Source of the DNA: Anisakis pegreffii
Taxonomy: Eukaryota > Nematoda > Chromadorea > Rhabditida > Anisakidae
Assembly (NCBI GenBank): GCA_035041965.1
Contig: JAPYMA010001039.1
Span: 62,001 to 126,000, forward strand
Length of the DNA: 64,000 nucleotides
Reading direction: 5' to 3'
Shown: piece after piece, positions 28,626 to 42,000 of the stretch
Numbering within the stretch: position 1 is the first letter of the stretch
Layout of the letters: each line of letters opens with the position of its first letter
Made by a program: the position numbers and the translations under genes
The notes under the pieces: model-generated
Seen by the model: the letters and a program-made list of their open reading frames with translations, nothing else
Told to the model about the DNA's origin: nothing
Databases searched by the model: none

Positions 28626-28692
28626 AATAATGTTGTGATTAGCTGAGTGATCAAACAGCACTATCAGTCCATTGTCCATTATCTCTGTCAGT
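28626..28692 (-). repeat. repeat copy 1, paralogous coding-like fragment
   Basis: 67 bases matching 30315-30381 with five mismatches. On the minus strand it reads LTEIMDNGLIVLFDHSANHNII, the same peptide family as the frame at 30446-30189. Around it the frame is short, so this looks like a truncated copy. Confidence 0.75.
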
Positions 28693-30188
28693 TGCCTTAG
28701 TGAACGAATATTCAGGTTTAATGTTCAGTTTTCAGTGAGTTTCATTATTTCGATGTAAGTAACTGCTTTTTGATGACTACATACGGTGGCCAATTCCACT
28801 TAAACGTCATTCAATTCGCGTATAATCAGCACATGATACGGATGAAAAAACGTCTGAGTGGAATGCTTAATAGTGTGGTCGTGCGCAAATGAGTTTGTAT
28901 ACTGATAGGTGTTTTAAGGATATGCTCAAGCTGTTTTCTTATGGAGTGATGTAATATTTGTTGTGCCCTTTACAGGTTAATCGATTTGTCATTGAATTTA
29001 CGAAGGGTATAATTAACACTTTTTTTGGATATGCTTGCTTGGGGTTGGTTATGTGCATATTGCATAACGTACGACTAACTGTATTCATCTCATCATTGTC
29101 AGTTATAATTATCCTATTTCTGTTGAACGTCTTCAATAGTCAAGGTCGTATTCGTTTTTGTTTCGATAATATTCACAGAATAAAACCGTTTAAGAATCCT
29201 CAACTTTTCACTGCGTTAAAACCCTACGTCTAGTTCAATATTGGCTTTAAATTCATGGCCGCAGTTTAGTTGTAACCAATAGATCATTCACAGAAACATT
29301 TTATCTGTGAGGTATTATGTTGAAATCGGAGTCAATACTTTAACGTTGATCTTAACGAAGTGTGCAAAGGAACACACTTTTTGAATTTATTACACTTTGG
29401 TAGCATTAATTATGAATAATTCTGTTTGGTTCCATTAAACAACGACCACAATCGGTTTTATTCAGAAGAAGACAACGTGATGATAATGTACGCATATGCG
29501 CAATACATTTGAAATTATGACGCATTCAGAAGATTAGACATTAAAAGTTCTCGTTGATGGCTGGAGTATACTGAAGAAGATTAGCTGTTTCAACGGTAAA
29601 ATTTTAGGCAAATTATAATTCGTTGAAGGGTTCAAGATTGAATTGATCATTTGGAATGAAGTTTTTTCGTTTTTGATGGTTCAGCAAATTGCATATCTGA
29701 CATTCCGATGATCAGTCACAACTGAAAATCTGGCAGTCGAAGTTGTTTTTTTCGGAAATTCGGAGCTGTATCGAAAAAATATTTGGAATTCTTTGAAGCA
29801 CAAATATGTGTTCGAAAACTTTTTCCGTTATCTTTGTTGCAAATCTCTCGATGCGTCATAATCTTTTGCAGTCGAAATATCGAAATGCGACATGGTTAAA
29901 TTGTTCTGTAAGTGCTGAAGATTGCACTTTCGTATAATTTTCAGATATTTCTAATCAGTGGGCGATTGTTTTGACATGTCTTCCACTTGCAGTGCTATTC
30001 CTAGCGCACTTGCTAATATGTGGATCTTATAAGATTTTGATGAAAACGTGACGCAGATGGTGGATAATATTCACTTTATCACTGCTGTCGATTCCCATCA
30101 ACAAACTCATAATCTGGAATCACCGACATAGTCTCACGATTTTCAGATAAATCATATTCTCGAATTATGTTCTCGAAAGATAGATCGT
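28693..30188. other. sequence between repeat copies
   Basis: AT-rich. A 91-codon plus frame at 28958-29233 is rich in hydrophobic residues but lacks supporting splice signals or family features. Nothing else seen. Confidence 0.4.
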
Positions 30189-30446
30189 TCATTCAGTCAT
30201 TAATACGTTCATTAATTCACTCATCAATTCTTCTATGTCATCTTCTTTCCCAACAGTAAAATGAACTGACTGATCATAAAAGTTGTTTATGAGTTGTTTA
30301 GCGCAGATGTCGGTAATAATGTTGTGATTAGCTGAGTGATCAAACAGCAGTAACAGTCCATTGGCCGTTGTCTCTGTCAGTGATAAACACATACTTATCC
30401 AACTATCAAATGAACAAATTAATAAAATGAGCGCTTTAATGAACAC
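30189..30446 (-). CDS. small secreted-like protein or exon, repeat copy 2
   Basis: 85-codon minus-strand frame. It begins with a signal-peptide-like stretch (MFIKALILLICSF), then LTETTANGLLLLFDHSANH, AKQLINNFYDQ, and an acidic end (GKEDDIEELMSELMNVL). It shares DNA with copy 1 (28626-28692) and protein pattern with the frame at 35305-35090. LLLLFDHSAN resembles the start of a von Willebrand A fold with a degraded metal-binding motif, but this is only a weak impression. It could be a lineage-specific secreted family or a pseudogene. Confidence 0.35.
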   Translation of the reverse strand: MFIKALILLICSFDSWISMCLSLTETTANGLLLLFDHSANHNIITDICAKQLINNFYDQSVHFTVGKEDDIEELMSELMNVLMTE

Positions 30447-31495
30447 TACTTTGTGAAATATCGGTGAGTGATTTAAAGTGCCGAGAAGGAGTCATTTTAA
30501 TGGCGATATTCCCTAACCACGTCTCATTTATAGACGATTCTTTCTGGTTTATATGAGAATCAGTCAGTTCTTCACTCACTCATTTTCGATATCTTTTATG
30601 AGCTTGAGAATACACGAAATCACTTCGTGTGCGATTCATTGGAGGAATATCTCGTTATTACGATACCGTAGTCGCTTGTGTATGACTGCGATTCGTTTGA
30701 GACACCAACAATAGTCAAAAACGATGCAGTGCAATTTGCAATTGTAAGTGTAATAAAGTAATGATATCAAGAATGCGAACGTCAATACAATAACGGTGAA
30801 CACTCGTTTATTCATTAGAGAAATTCGTTGATTATTCTCATTAACAAAGCAAATATTTATTTAGGTGCAGTAATGAGAATTGAATGAGAGGTGTTCTTGA
30901 TTGATCGATGTCAGCAATTTGATCAGCCACAATGGTAATGAGTTTTGTGCCAGCGGGGATCTATAATTGTTTTAATTAATCAACTCATCTCAAAAAAATG
31001 AGAAAGAACTAATCTGTTCGAAGCAATTCATTGCAACAGGTTCCCTTTTCACATTAAATCATTATTTTATTGCCTAATAACGATGTTTATTTATGATTTT
31101 AACTGTGTGAATTTTGATGTGCAACCGTCGTGCAATTTTTAAATCGAAACTTCGTTGGTGATTTCTTCAATATTGATTCATCGTGATGGATACACGCGAT
31201 GAGCACTGAAAATTTATTCCATTCCGTCTGGCTGTCGAAATGAAGACATTTAAACATAATTCAGTTACTTGAAAGCCTCAAATGAAAGTACCGACATCGG
31301 TTGAACGCTGCCGTTAAGGTTATATGATGAACTTCAACGAACATTCAATACTGAATCACGAAAAATCACACCTTACGAGCTTGTATCACACGAGAGTGCA
31401 TTTTATTGCATGATGTAAGAATACTTTCTGGAAGGTGTTTCTTTAAAAGTGTTTCGTTCATCCCATCAGCTCAAGTAAAGTTATAAAGTAACAGT
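30447..31495. other. intergenic, no supported gene
   Basis: AT-rich spacer between two coding-like minus-strand frames. Nothing supported. Confidence 0.45.
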
Positions 31496-31669
31496 TTATT
31501 GTTTACTATACACAGCTACACGACAATCCCATAAGTAATGCGATAAAGGCTGATGCATTCTGTGAAATTGTTTGCATATTTGTTCATTAGTTAATCCACC
31601 GGAAAGGTTACGCAATAATTGATAGTCTTGGCTTACTGACGGAATGGCGCCGCTGCAATGAAACGAACA
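31496..31669 (-). CDS. possible terminal exon, unrecognised
   Basis: On the minus strand TTTCATTGCAG is a good acceptor. The frame after it reads GAIPSVSQDYQLLRNLSGG, TNEQICKQFHRM and HYLWDC, and stops at TAA (31498-31496). It is on the same strand as the secreted-like copies on both sides and may be a 3' exon of one of them. No family recognised. Confidence 0.3.
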   Translation of the reverse strand, partial: CSFHCSGAIPSVSQDYQLLRNLSGGLTNEQICKQFHRMHQPLSHYLWDCRVAVYSKQ

Positions 31670-34600
31670 ACGCAAATCCATCGCGTAATTAAATGTGAAC
31701 AGACTCACTTTATTTTTAATGACAAAAACACGAATGTGAACAACGATGATCAACAATTCATTAGTGCTTCGAATAAAGATGAGTGATTTGCGAGTGTTAA
31801 AGAGTAGGTTATGAATGATGAGAAAAACGAACTTAACTTCACATTATTCACCAAGATCACTTCCTCAACAAATCACTTCTTTGAATGCCAGTTTTGTGCG
31901 GGATGCATAAAAGCTTCCAAAAGAGAGTCCAATTGTTTCATGATTCTCAGCCCTGAATATTCACACAATACGGGTCACTTAATTGACAAGCTACTACAGT
32001 GAATGTCTCAGAAGCGAGCAAAGGCAACAATAATCCATACTGTTTACAAGTAACGGTGACTCGTAATCGCGAAACGATTCAATGCTCATTCAAAAAAATG
32101 GTGGTATTTTATATGGCTGAGAAGGTCATTTGCATTCGATTCAATCGGTTGCGTTGAACGATAGTCAAGAAAAGTGGAATGATCGCATTATTATCGCATT
32201 AAGAAACACACTCTCTCAGAAGGACATCATTATTTTGTGCTTCATCGAACGGCAAAATGAATGCTTGAAATGTACGCAAGTGACCAACCACATAACCATT
32301 CATTCATTTCACTTTTCTTCCCACAAAACTTTCGCAGCGATGAAGAAATACATAAAACAAGTATAGTTTAGTGCCAATAAAGTATTACTGATGAGAAAAA
32401 TGGCATTGTTGTTGTTTGTTTGTTTGGAATAGCAGAGTTGAATGTGTTTTATTCATCGACTGAACAGTTCTTAGATGGAGTTTGCATCAACTTGCTTAAT
32501 CACTTAACGATAGCAGATTTGAATCTGCTGCAGAGTTTGGATTGAAATTGTACAATTGGATCCAAATTTGTTCCTCTTTCGATATTCGATGGCGATGTCA
32601 TTTAGAAAAGCTGTTCGAAGTAATCGACTCGACCATCAAGTTATTCATAAGTTGAATGATAGTGCTCGAATGTTAGAGTGGAAAGATAGTGATCGAGTCA
32701 CACCACATTCAATGTGAGATCATCTAAGCTACTGGTTCAGTTGGCTATCCGTTCATTCCATGGTTTGAATATTGCGATATTATCAAATCTAAAAAAGTGA
32801 ATTCATGCAATTAGAAGCGAAGAATTTGGTCAATATTTTAACGAGCTAAAAAAGTCACAAGCAATGACGAATGACTTGTTTGTTTGATATAATTGATGTG
32901 GTAAATATAGCGGGATATAAATGATCATAAAGATAGTATGATTTATGGAATGAATCTCTTAAAGAATGTATCATTAAATTAATACTTCTCTAATCCTTGC
33001 CACACACCTGCATGCGTCCATTCCCTCAAAATACTCATCCTAATCAACCCTGTCAGTCTTTAAGCTTTTCACTCCTTATTATTGTCTTCTTCCTTTTCTT
33101 ATCATTCGTTCACTTCTTGCTGACCCTAATCAAACACATTATGCATTACCTGAAATTATAAATGTAATTTTGACGTTGTTTCTGCACTGTTAACCACTTA
33201 ATCACGAAATTTAAGAACAATTTTTGAAATGCGTTCATCAAAGTTTCAGTGGTTGTTTGAGAGTACTGTTGTAGAGATAAGGCAGGTTGGTTACGATGCG
33301 TGAACGAATGCATGTTATCTATGTGGTGGTCGAAGTGCTGTTCTGATGCTTGTGCTTCCCTTAAATGAGTATTCAAAATGCTTTGCTGCAAGCAGAGTGG
33401 TCAGCAGTGAAGTGTCTTGCTGTATTTGTTCAAGCTAATCAGTCGTTCACTTCACTCTTATCACAGCTCTCTTATCAAGTCAGTATCAACAATTGATTGC
33501 TAAATGTGTTGCAAGCAAATAATGAGTTGTATCGATACTGCTTATGTTAACACATCAACTCTACTAACAACAAACACTCCTGAGATCCTATTTTTTCGTG
33601 ACTTCTATGGTGATTCCACTAGGTTTTCTTCACAACCGGAATGAATATTTGCGTGTAAGAATATGAGTTACAATAACTGTGAATGATAAACTTTATTTAT
33701 GATTGAAGAAGCAATAACTACAAGCAGCAGCAGCAGCAGATCAGCGAACAGTTTGTTGTTCATATGCAAAACATCGACACGGCAATCTAAACACCATCCT
33801 CCTCCATCCATCCTTGTGGCTGCGTTCTTCTCATTCAATGTAGGCGTGGTGCTATGCGTGCGATTGCAGATTCAATTGTAGACCGCCTTCGTTCACATCC
33901 ATCCTCTCAAGCGAACGAACGTCTTTCTTCTCGTGCAGCCACCTTCTTCCTGTCTTCAAAGAACGTATTCCTTTACTATCCACCTTTGTTAAACACTCAT
34001 TTCTCATCATTCAATTACAGTTTCCTTTCATTGCGATTATTCTCAATCGAAAATCTCATTCCATTTTAATTCATTTCCTTCATTAAAATAAATTCCATTT
34101 TGAGATGTTTTCATATTGAGAATGATTTGTATTACTATGTAAAATATTGTCAGTTGAACAATTTCTATGAATGACAGAAAGATAAACTGAATTGATTCAT
34201 ATCGTACTTATTCGATTCGTTTGATCTGATTACGTGCTTTGATGGGATCTATCCACTGGTCCCATATTCTCTCAAGACTTCTTGTCTTTAAATGAACGTC
34301 AAAAACATAATTTTCGAATTAATCGAACTCTTTGAATTATCTGCCTATGATTCATGAAACTTCATTTCCAAACCATTCGTTCGATTTATCCACGAGCAAT
34401 CCGTTCTTTCATGAACGATGAAGCTCTCACTGGATCATCAGTTCATCCAGTCAATTTAGGTCTCTACTTAGATCGGAATCGAATCGAAGACCATAATCTC
34501 ATAGTACCTTTTATTTTAATGGAGAGTGGTGGTGAATGAGATGAAAAATGAATGTGTTTTTCAATAAGGGAGTGTTCAAAATAAATCATTTGCTGTGAAT

Positions 34601-35089
34601 CTGTTGTCGACATTCAGTAACGCTGATTACCAGATTACTATCTAAATTCACTCCTTTCAAATATATCACAAACTTATCGCTCTCATTTACCATAAATCAC
34701 AATTCACTTTATCAAATGTGGCAGATTAATAGCACTTGAATATTCATCGACTCTCAAACAATCTCAAGCACAGCAATTTTTGACTTTCTAAATTTGATGC
34801 TCATCAACTTTCATCACGACCAGTTTGCACTAATTTCGGCTCATTTACTCATCGAAATGCCGAATGAAAAGCGATTAACGCCATGTATCAACTGCAATCT
34901 GATCATACTTGACGTTCACCACTTCTCAAAATTCACCTGCAAACCAGCTCAATAACGTCAGCAGTTTGTTCTTCTCTAATCACTCTTCAGCCTTCGGTTT
35001 ATTAATCGAATATTTATTGCATGATAGATATGTGTTTTTTGCATCGTATTACACCAGCGGTAATTATTGTTGTGATTAATAGCAACACT
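31670..35089. other. intergenic, no supported gene
   Basis: Holds a short AGC trinucleotide run at about 33724-33740 and scattered short frames (for example 33699-33881 and 33854-34069, plus). Nothing with consistent exon structure. Confidence 0.45.
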
Positions 35090-35305
35090 TTATGAAAACG
35101 TTTTAATACAGTATTCGTCAACGTCGATGTTTTTTGCGATCTCGAAAAAATTTATTACGAAATGCTTTCGTGTGACTGTTTGATGGATTCGCATCGTGTT
35201 TGCAGTGTCGAATAACAATAACATTGAGTGCTTTAATATATCTTGTACAGTCATCTCCATGTATTTTGTTGTCATTACAATGATACAAAACAGTTTCATC
35301 ACCAA
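35090..35305 (-). CDS. small secreted-like frame, repeat copy 3
   Basis: 71-codon minus frame with hydrophobic N-terminus (MVMKLFCIIVM), then HSMLLLFDTANTMR and RKHFVINFFEIAKNIDVDEY. It aligns by eye with copy 2: a K plus hydrophobic start, LLLFD, Asn/Ala, then a helix. DTANT in place of DxSxS would be a degenerate MIDAS if this is a vWA-type fold. The link rests on pattern, not measured identity. Confidence 0.3.
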   Translation of the reverse strand: MVMKLFCIIVMTTKYMEMTVQDILKHSMLLLFDTANTMRIHQTVTRKHFVINFFEIAKNIDVDEYCIKTFS

Positions 35306-36043
35306 TAACGTAATTAACGCCGTCTAATCCCTCTCATTAACCAACGATCATCTTCTACACTATATACTACCTTTGTGCGCATTAATCATTCTGATAGTCA
35401 ATAATATAGTGAAGAGTTCTTAAAGAGGGATGATCAAAAAACGAGCTATAATGAGATTGATAATACTAATAATAATAATAGGATATGGAGGACTTACGCA
35501 GTTGATCCTCTCTTTATCCTATTAGAACTTTCATCATTCCCGCTTCGAAATATATATCTAACCAATCTATTGAATATATGCTAAATTACCTGTTGACTTT
35601 GTATTCTACTTAAATTTGGATGTTTGAGAAACGAGCAAAACTGCTTGTGAATGACTTTTATTGTTCATTTCCATTCTTCTTAAGTTACCAGCTCGCTTTA
35701 TTATCATTTATACCATTGGCAAATCCATTTCCTGATATCACCTCAATTAATGAACTCATTCATACACCGTAATGTGCAATTAAAAAAGTGTTTGAATAAG
35801 GCAGACTTTTACCTAAATAAACTCACTCCTTTGTCGTTTTCATTCGACATATGAAATGCAATGATTTATTTGTTTGATTTCTAAAATATTTTTATTTTTC
35901 AGAACGTTGAAATTTTTGCAAAGTAAGACTACCGGAGCGTGATCGATGTATTTGTGAACGTCACATCGCTTTCGAATCACTCATTCCGTATAAATTGAAT
36001 TGAATTCTGCAACTAATTAATTATTATAAACGAACAAAGCGAA
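35306..36043. promoter_or_regulatory. Notch 5' flank with leader acceptor
   Basis: Region before the Notch ATG. A strong acceptor (TTTTTATTTTTCAG, ending at 35902) lies 141 bases upstream of ATG 36044 without an upstream coding exon, so it is probably an SL or 5' UTR splice site. No other element could be identified. Confidence 0.45.
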
Positions 36044-39000
36044 ATGATTCGATTAAGGAGTAGTCGAGAATTATTATTGTTATCACTGCTGATAACTCTT
36101 ATTCTCAGTTCTGCAAATGCAACTTTGACGACTTTAAGAGGTTCGTTTCAAAACATTTTTTTGCCAGCATTTTATCAACGATTCAAGGGGAGCGTGAGTG
36201 AAAATCCTTTTCCACTCACAAAATATTTCAGAGGACATTTTCACTTGGATTTTCAAAACAAATTTCGTCAACAAAAACATAAAGCGGGTGGTTGATCTTA
36301 TTTTGGTTTTTGAAAAAATAACTATAAGACTTACAATTGGTAACTGATGCTTAAGAGCTGATTTTTGGTGGGGAATGGGAGGCGCCGTTAATTTATGCCA
36401 TTTTTTTCACTAAAGACTTAGGTGCTGCTTATCATTGTCGTCAATCACACTAAACTTACTGAGTGCTAAATTGAATTTATGATAAGAATGCGCTTGTGGC
36501 GGTGAACAATCCTCCAAAACATCACCTACTTTACGATGAATCAAAACAACACTTTGATAAATATTCCGAATTGAATCAATCTGCAGATGCGAACGAAATA
36601 AGTGCTGATAATAAGTCCAAGTACTTTACCCCAAACAACCACAGATCCAAAATGCTCTTAAAAGCTCACCGTATTCCCATGATAGGCTTGTTCATAATGC
36701 TCCTTTAATGAAATGCCAAAGTCGTTATTCACATTCACTGATAGTATTGTGGATGAATTTGTGGAGGAATAATGATGCTGCTCAAGAACAAAATTAGGGC
36801 CTTTCTAGAATATTCGAGCAAGTTTGATAAAATTAGAGCAATATGATTTGAAGCCGATCGTTAATGCATTCAGTTTGACGACTATTACACTGGTAATCGA
36901 AATAAACTTTCATTCAGGTGGTTGTAGTGCATCGTCGTGTCGTAACGGTGGTCACTGTGTGCAAATCACGAATAACGCATTCAGATGCATGTTAGTCGCT
37001 TATTTTATCATCGCTTTTGCTCATGCTAACGATAAGATAAACATCCATTCTGCTAACAGTTTTGATTGATCGCTAATTTATTTGATCATCGATTCATTCT
37101 TACATCTCCGCTCATCACAAATGCATTTAAATACATCTCGAAATTGAACTGGCTTACAGTCTGGCTTAAGCCTTGTTCGACTGAACAATTCATACCAACG
37201 TATTATCATGCATTCAATAACCGTGTTATGCATCAAATGTTTATTGATCGATTAGAGAGTTTCTGTAATCACCACGTGAACGTGATCTCAATTACTTTAC
37301 TGTATCTTCATTACTCATTCATTATTGACTGTTTGAGGCAGTATTTGAACGATTAATTGTGCAGCGATTGAGATAACCGATCGAAGTCTTTTCAGAATAG
37401 TTCAGAGTTATTGAAAAGAAAAGTAAAAAGTCGAAAGGTTGTCTTAAGAACAATTATATTGGAATGATAAGATGAGTGAATGACGTAAAGAACAGTTGAT
37501 GATAAGATGTTTGTGTAGATAGGCATTGACCGCGATCAGTTGTGTGTTTGTATGTGAAACGAAAGGTCGAAACATTCCCATGCAATAATCATAATTGTTC
37601 TTATCTGCACCTTCATTCACTCATTACCTTCCTCTTCCCAAAAGCAAACAACCATCCTATTTACGATACCACTCATACCCACAATAATTACAACATATTT
37701 ACATCAACATTCATCGTGTATCTATCCTCGCATCTACATACTAATCATCATAATAAAAACATAAACGCACGCTTCTCAGAATACGCTTCTCAAAATCATA
37801 ATAAACCAGGCACCAATCTCAACTGAATACCAATAATAAATGCTAATTTCTAACATTTCGTGTTCGCAAATACGCACCAAGTAAAGTATTACATCTATCA
37901 AGTAGCTGTCCTCTTACTGCATTTCATCAAACTTTACAAAACATCTTGTCGTTCATTTATGACTCTATCGTAGTCTTCTTTAAAAATTCTTAACGAAATG
38001 AAGAAAGGTTTATGAGAAAATGAAACAGAGAAATGATTTGCATGAAACATTCGATTTGTTCCATTAGATCATATCTGATGAACCAATTGATCATGCATAA
38101 TAATGCTCTTACTGTAGATGACGTTATGAAAGTGGAGCAAATTGAATGATATTCCGCACCACATCTCGTGAGTGTTCATGGATACAAACATATTTTCATC
38201 AATAAAAATATCGATATTTTCCTACGAGCTATTTGCCGATTTGCAATACTGATTAGTACTTCCTAAGTTAGAGTAGTTCCAGGATGTGATCAATTCAGAA
38301 TACAAAATCACCACATATTGTGCGATGATCAGGAAGTAATTATTTGCAATGCTAACTGCAAAATGGCAGTGCTATTGATATAATGATATCGTTATGATTG
38401 AATTGCTGCGTTATCCTCGCAACTCATCACTTAAAAACAACAAATTGTTCCATTTATCAGAGTGCTTATCGCGCTCTGAAATATTCCAAATGCACTCACT
38501 TTTTAACGCTTCTGAATAAGTTTTAGGCGTTGATGCCAATTGCTCAGTCTCTTTTCCAGAATGCTGAGTAATTGAGTAATCTTCATAGAATACTGAGTAA
38601 TTGTATTGCATTGAACAATAGTAATATCAACGTTTTTTGATTGAACTGAATTTTTCGTCGATTCCTGATCGGTTTCCTGCGATGATTGCAGTTGTGCAAT
38701 TGCTTCTACGATAGCTTCGTTTCACAACTCTGTGCAAATGCAAGAGAACAGTAAAGTTGTAAATTTTTTTTGACATCTTAACAAAATAACGAATGATGAT
38801 TAAAAAGGACGCATCACATAGACCGAAACAGCCCAGCAGCTGATCAAGAATCGATAAAAAACACTTCAGTCAGACATTTCATGCGACATGCTCATAAGTG
38901 AAAATACTGCTGTGATGAATGCAAATGAAACTCTAACTCGGGTGAAGAACGATGATACACTAAAATAAAACAGATTGCATGTTTGGAATCAACGCAGAGA

Positions 39001-42000
39001 ACTGATTCAAGACGAATTTTAAAAATTCTGATTTGTAAGAAATTTTCAAATTTGATTACACAGTGTTGCCGATGTTCAGTGATGATTCCTGCCGAGCAGC
39101 TTCTGAGTTGATAGAGAGAAAATATAAAATTGATGGATTCTGTTGACTTACGACGTTTTGTTGTCATTCTTCGCAACATTCATTCTTTAAAAAAAGCTTT
39201 TTTTTCAATGATCGCAACTTATATCGAGTCTGAGAATTTGTCTGAATTCGCGAATCGTTGATGAATCAAGTTTCTTAGTGGAAATGTTCAGTGTAAGAAA
39301 TTGAAATTAATTGAATTCAATCTGAAAATTTCATCATTTATCATTATTCTTTTGTTGCAGTTTTGTTTTTTTACGATATCATTATTCTAAATACTTCTCT
39401 ATTTGAGCATATTCACTTGCAATTAATTATAATTGTTTCAATTAATAATGTTTCTTCAAAATTTATATTCTGTTCGCGTCTGTTGCGAGTGGAATGTTCC
39501 TATTGCACAGTGCTGCTCTGATTGATGATAGTTTTCGTATCGTGCAAGCGCTTATGATTTGGACATATGAATCGTTGTTGGTTGTAATTTTCGAAAATAT
39601 TCGCCTACCAGACTTCAAACTTTGAAATGAACACTTTCTCTCGCCCTAATAAAACCGGGATATCTGTGCGAGGTGAAGCAGGGGAATCCTTTGAGAAGAT
39701 AAAGAAAATATCTCAGTTTACACTCATTTCATTAGTAAAAAATTCACCGTGACCAATGAATCTCACACATGAGAACAATTGTCAGGTTTTTGCTGAACTT
39801 TATAGCATAAGCTGTAGTGTATAGCTGCTTAGTAGCTAAAAATTTGAGTATCAGTCAGATGCGCAAATCTCTGCCTTAACGAAGTGAGCCACCAAACTTA
39901 GTGCTCATTTGTGACGATCAAACATTACGCATTATTAACGTTTGACCTTTATTTTTCATTGAATCACTGAGTGCAGTATTAGCTAATCCTCTTTCTTCAG
40001 CACGTTTCACTTCCGTCTATCAAAATAAACAAACAAAAAGTTGCTTTGATCGTGAAATAGGCAAATGATTAATCGCTTGTTATGATTGCATGCTACGGTT
40101 GTTCACAACCAAACATACTGTAGATATTGTAGCATTTGAAAATGGTTCATGAATATTTGGTTCATGCAGACAGATCATAAACTGAATTCACTGATTCAAA
40201 TTCTATTCCGTTCAACGAATCAATCGATGCAGCCGAATCTTTGTTAATCTGATAATCGTTCAATAACGAGTCTTTTAAGTTGGAACTTAGCATGTCGGTA
40301 TGATTTGAGTTAGCAAATTAGCGGTAACATATTGCGATCTGCAGTTGTATGGAATCCAGATGAAAATAAATGCAACTAGATTGATCAATGTGCGCGTTGA
40401 TGTGCGTTTGCGCTACTATGAAGTAGCAGTATATAGCTCTTTTTTTTAGAGACGCAAACACCTAATCTTTGTAGTCGACGAAAACATTTCATACACACAA
40501 TGTGTTGGACTAGTGCAGTTAAGGCTTCAAACTGTGATGTATCGCCATTTATATGAGCGTTTTGAAACAATATCGAACTGAAGTGGTCAGATGAATTGAT
40601 ATCAAAAACACATTACTTTGACTTTGTGATTGAAAGTGATGATTTATGAATCACTGTTGGATTATTGATGTTGTCGATTCCTTAAACTTTCATCGTCAAA
40701 TGCTCTGGTAAGATCATTCTACCAGATGTACGCAATGAATTCTCCAATAACCGTTTTCTACTGTTATCAACTTTTTATTCACAATCCACTCTGCATATGG
40801 TCGTATAGATGCAAGTGCCAAGCATCATCGAATCGGACATGTCATCATTAAAACAAACAAAATAACATTAAAACAAAATAACTGTCTTCATTGATAAGCT
40901 GCCACTAAAAAGCTTTAGTGGCAAAAGTTTGATGAGTAAAAAGGAGAATAAATAAGAAGACGCGATTTGATAAGGAACACAGTTGATATCTGAGCATTTT
41001 TAAGGTGAATCAAAGTATACTAATTTTTGGTTGATAAGTATTCGATAAGTATAAGTAGAATTTGATAAGAATAAAATAGCTAATTTTATACTTATCAAAT
41101 TCACATTTGAACTTCCATACGTCTAATGATGATCACATTGAGCGATGAACGGAAAAAAATTTTCTATCAGCGAACAACGAAAAATCAGCGGACGAAAAAT
41201 AGTCAGTAATTTTGAAATTCACGTTATCAGAAACGAGCTTTTATTAGTGGACTAATTCAGTGGTATTAATTCAAGAAAAAAAAAGCCACCATTCGAGCGC
41301 ATGAAATTTTATGCTGATTATGAGTGGGGACAACATGTTGCTTCATGATCACATACTTTGGCAACTTTCAATTTCATTGGTGACTTTTTCTGTCACTTAT
41401 GATGGTATCATCATGAATATGGATTAATTTTATCGCTCTATTAATAATTTACGCAAAGTTATAAAATCAAATATCAATAGACCCAATAATCAGTCTTCAT
41501 CGCTTGTCTTATTGAGTTATATATTTGATGCATTTCTCTTGATTTCTTCGAGTATATCATTGCATTTCAATTATAAGTGATTCGCAAACAATTTCATTAG
41601 AGTTGTTTTGAAGCAGTGATAATTTTGCAAAAAAAGAGTTACAGTTTTAAAAAGAAAAGAAGATATTTAGTGAGTTTAACTGAAATGAAACAAACGCATA
41701 TGAAATAGGTGAATAATGCAATTGATTCTGCAGATGTGAACAAGGATTCAGTGGTGAACGATGTGAGAATCGATGCAATTGTTTGAATGGTGGCGAGTGC
41801 TTCAATCGTGAATCACTCTCAATTTGCATTTGTCCTATCGGTACGTTGATTTAATTAATTTATCACTTCACGAGCATATTTTAATCACTTCGTACAGTCG
41901 ATTAGCTTACAAACACAATGCAGTACTGATACTCATTAGAAGTTCGTCATATTCTCATTTAACAACTGCCGTCGTTCTCATCAACCATTCTGTTTGCATT

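Larger units (their letters stand above)
36991..41733 (+). other. Notch intron 2 (4.7 kb)
   Basis: The longest intron. Contains a small hairpin at 40901-40922 and a long hairpin at 41058-41102. A minus-strand frame near 38411-38700 that could mark a nested gene is discussed in the findings. The other frames, such as 37066-37356 and 37542-37826, have no support. Confidence 0.5.
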
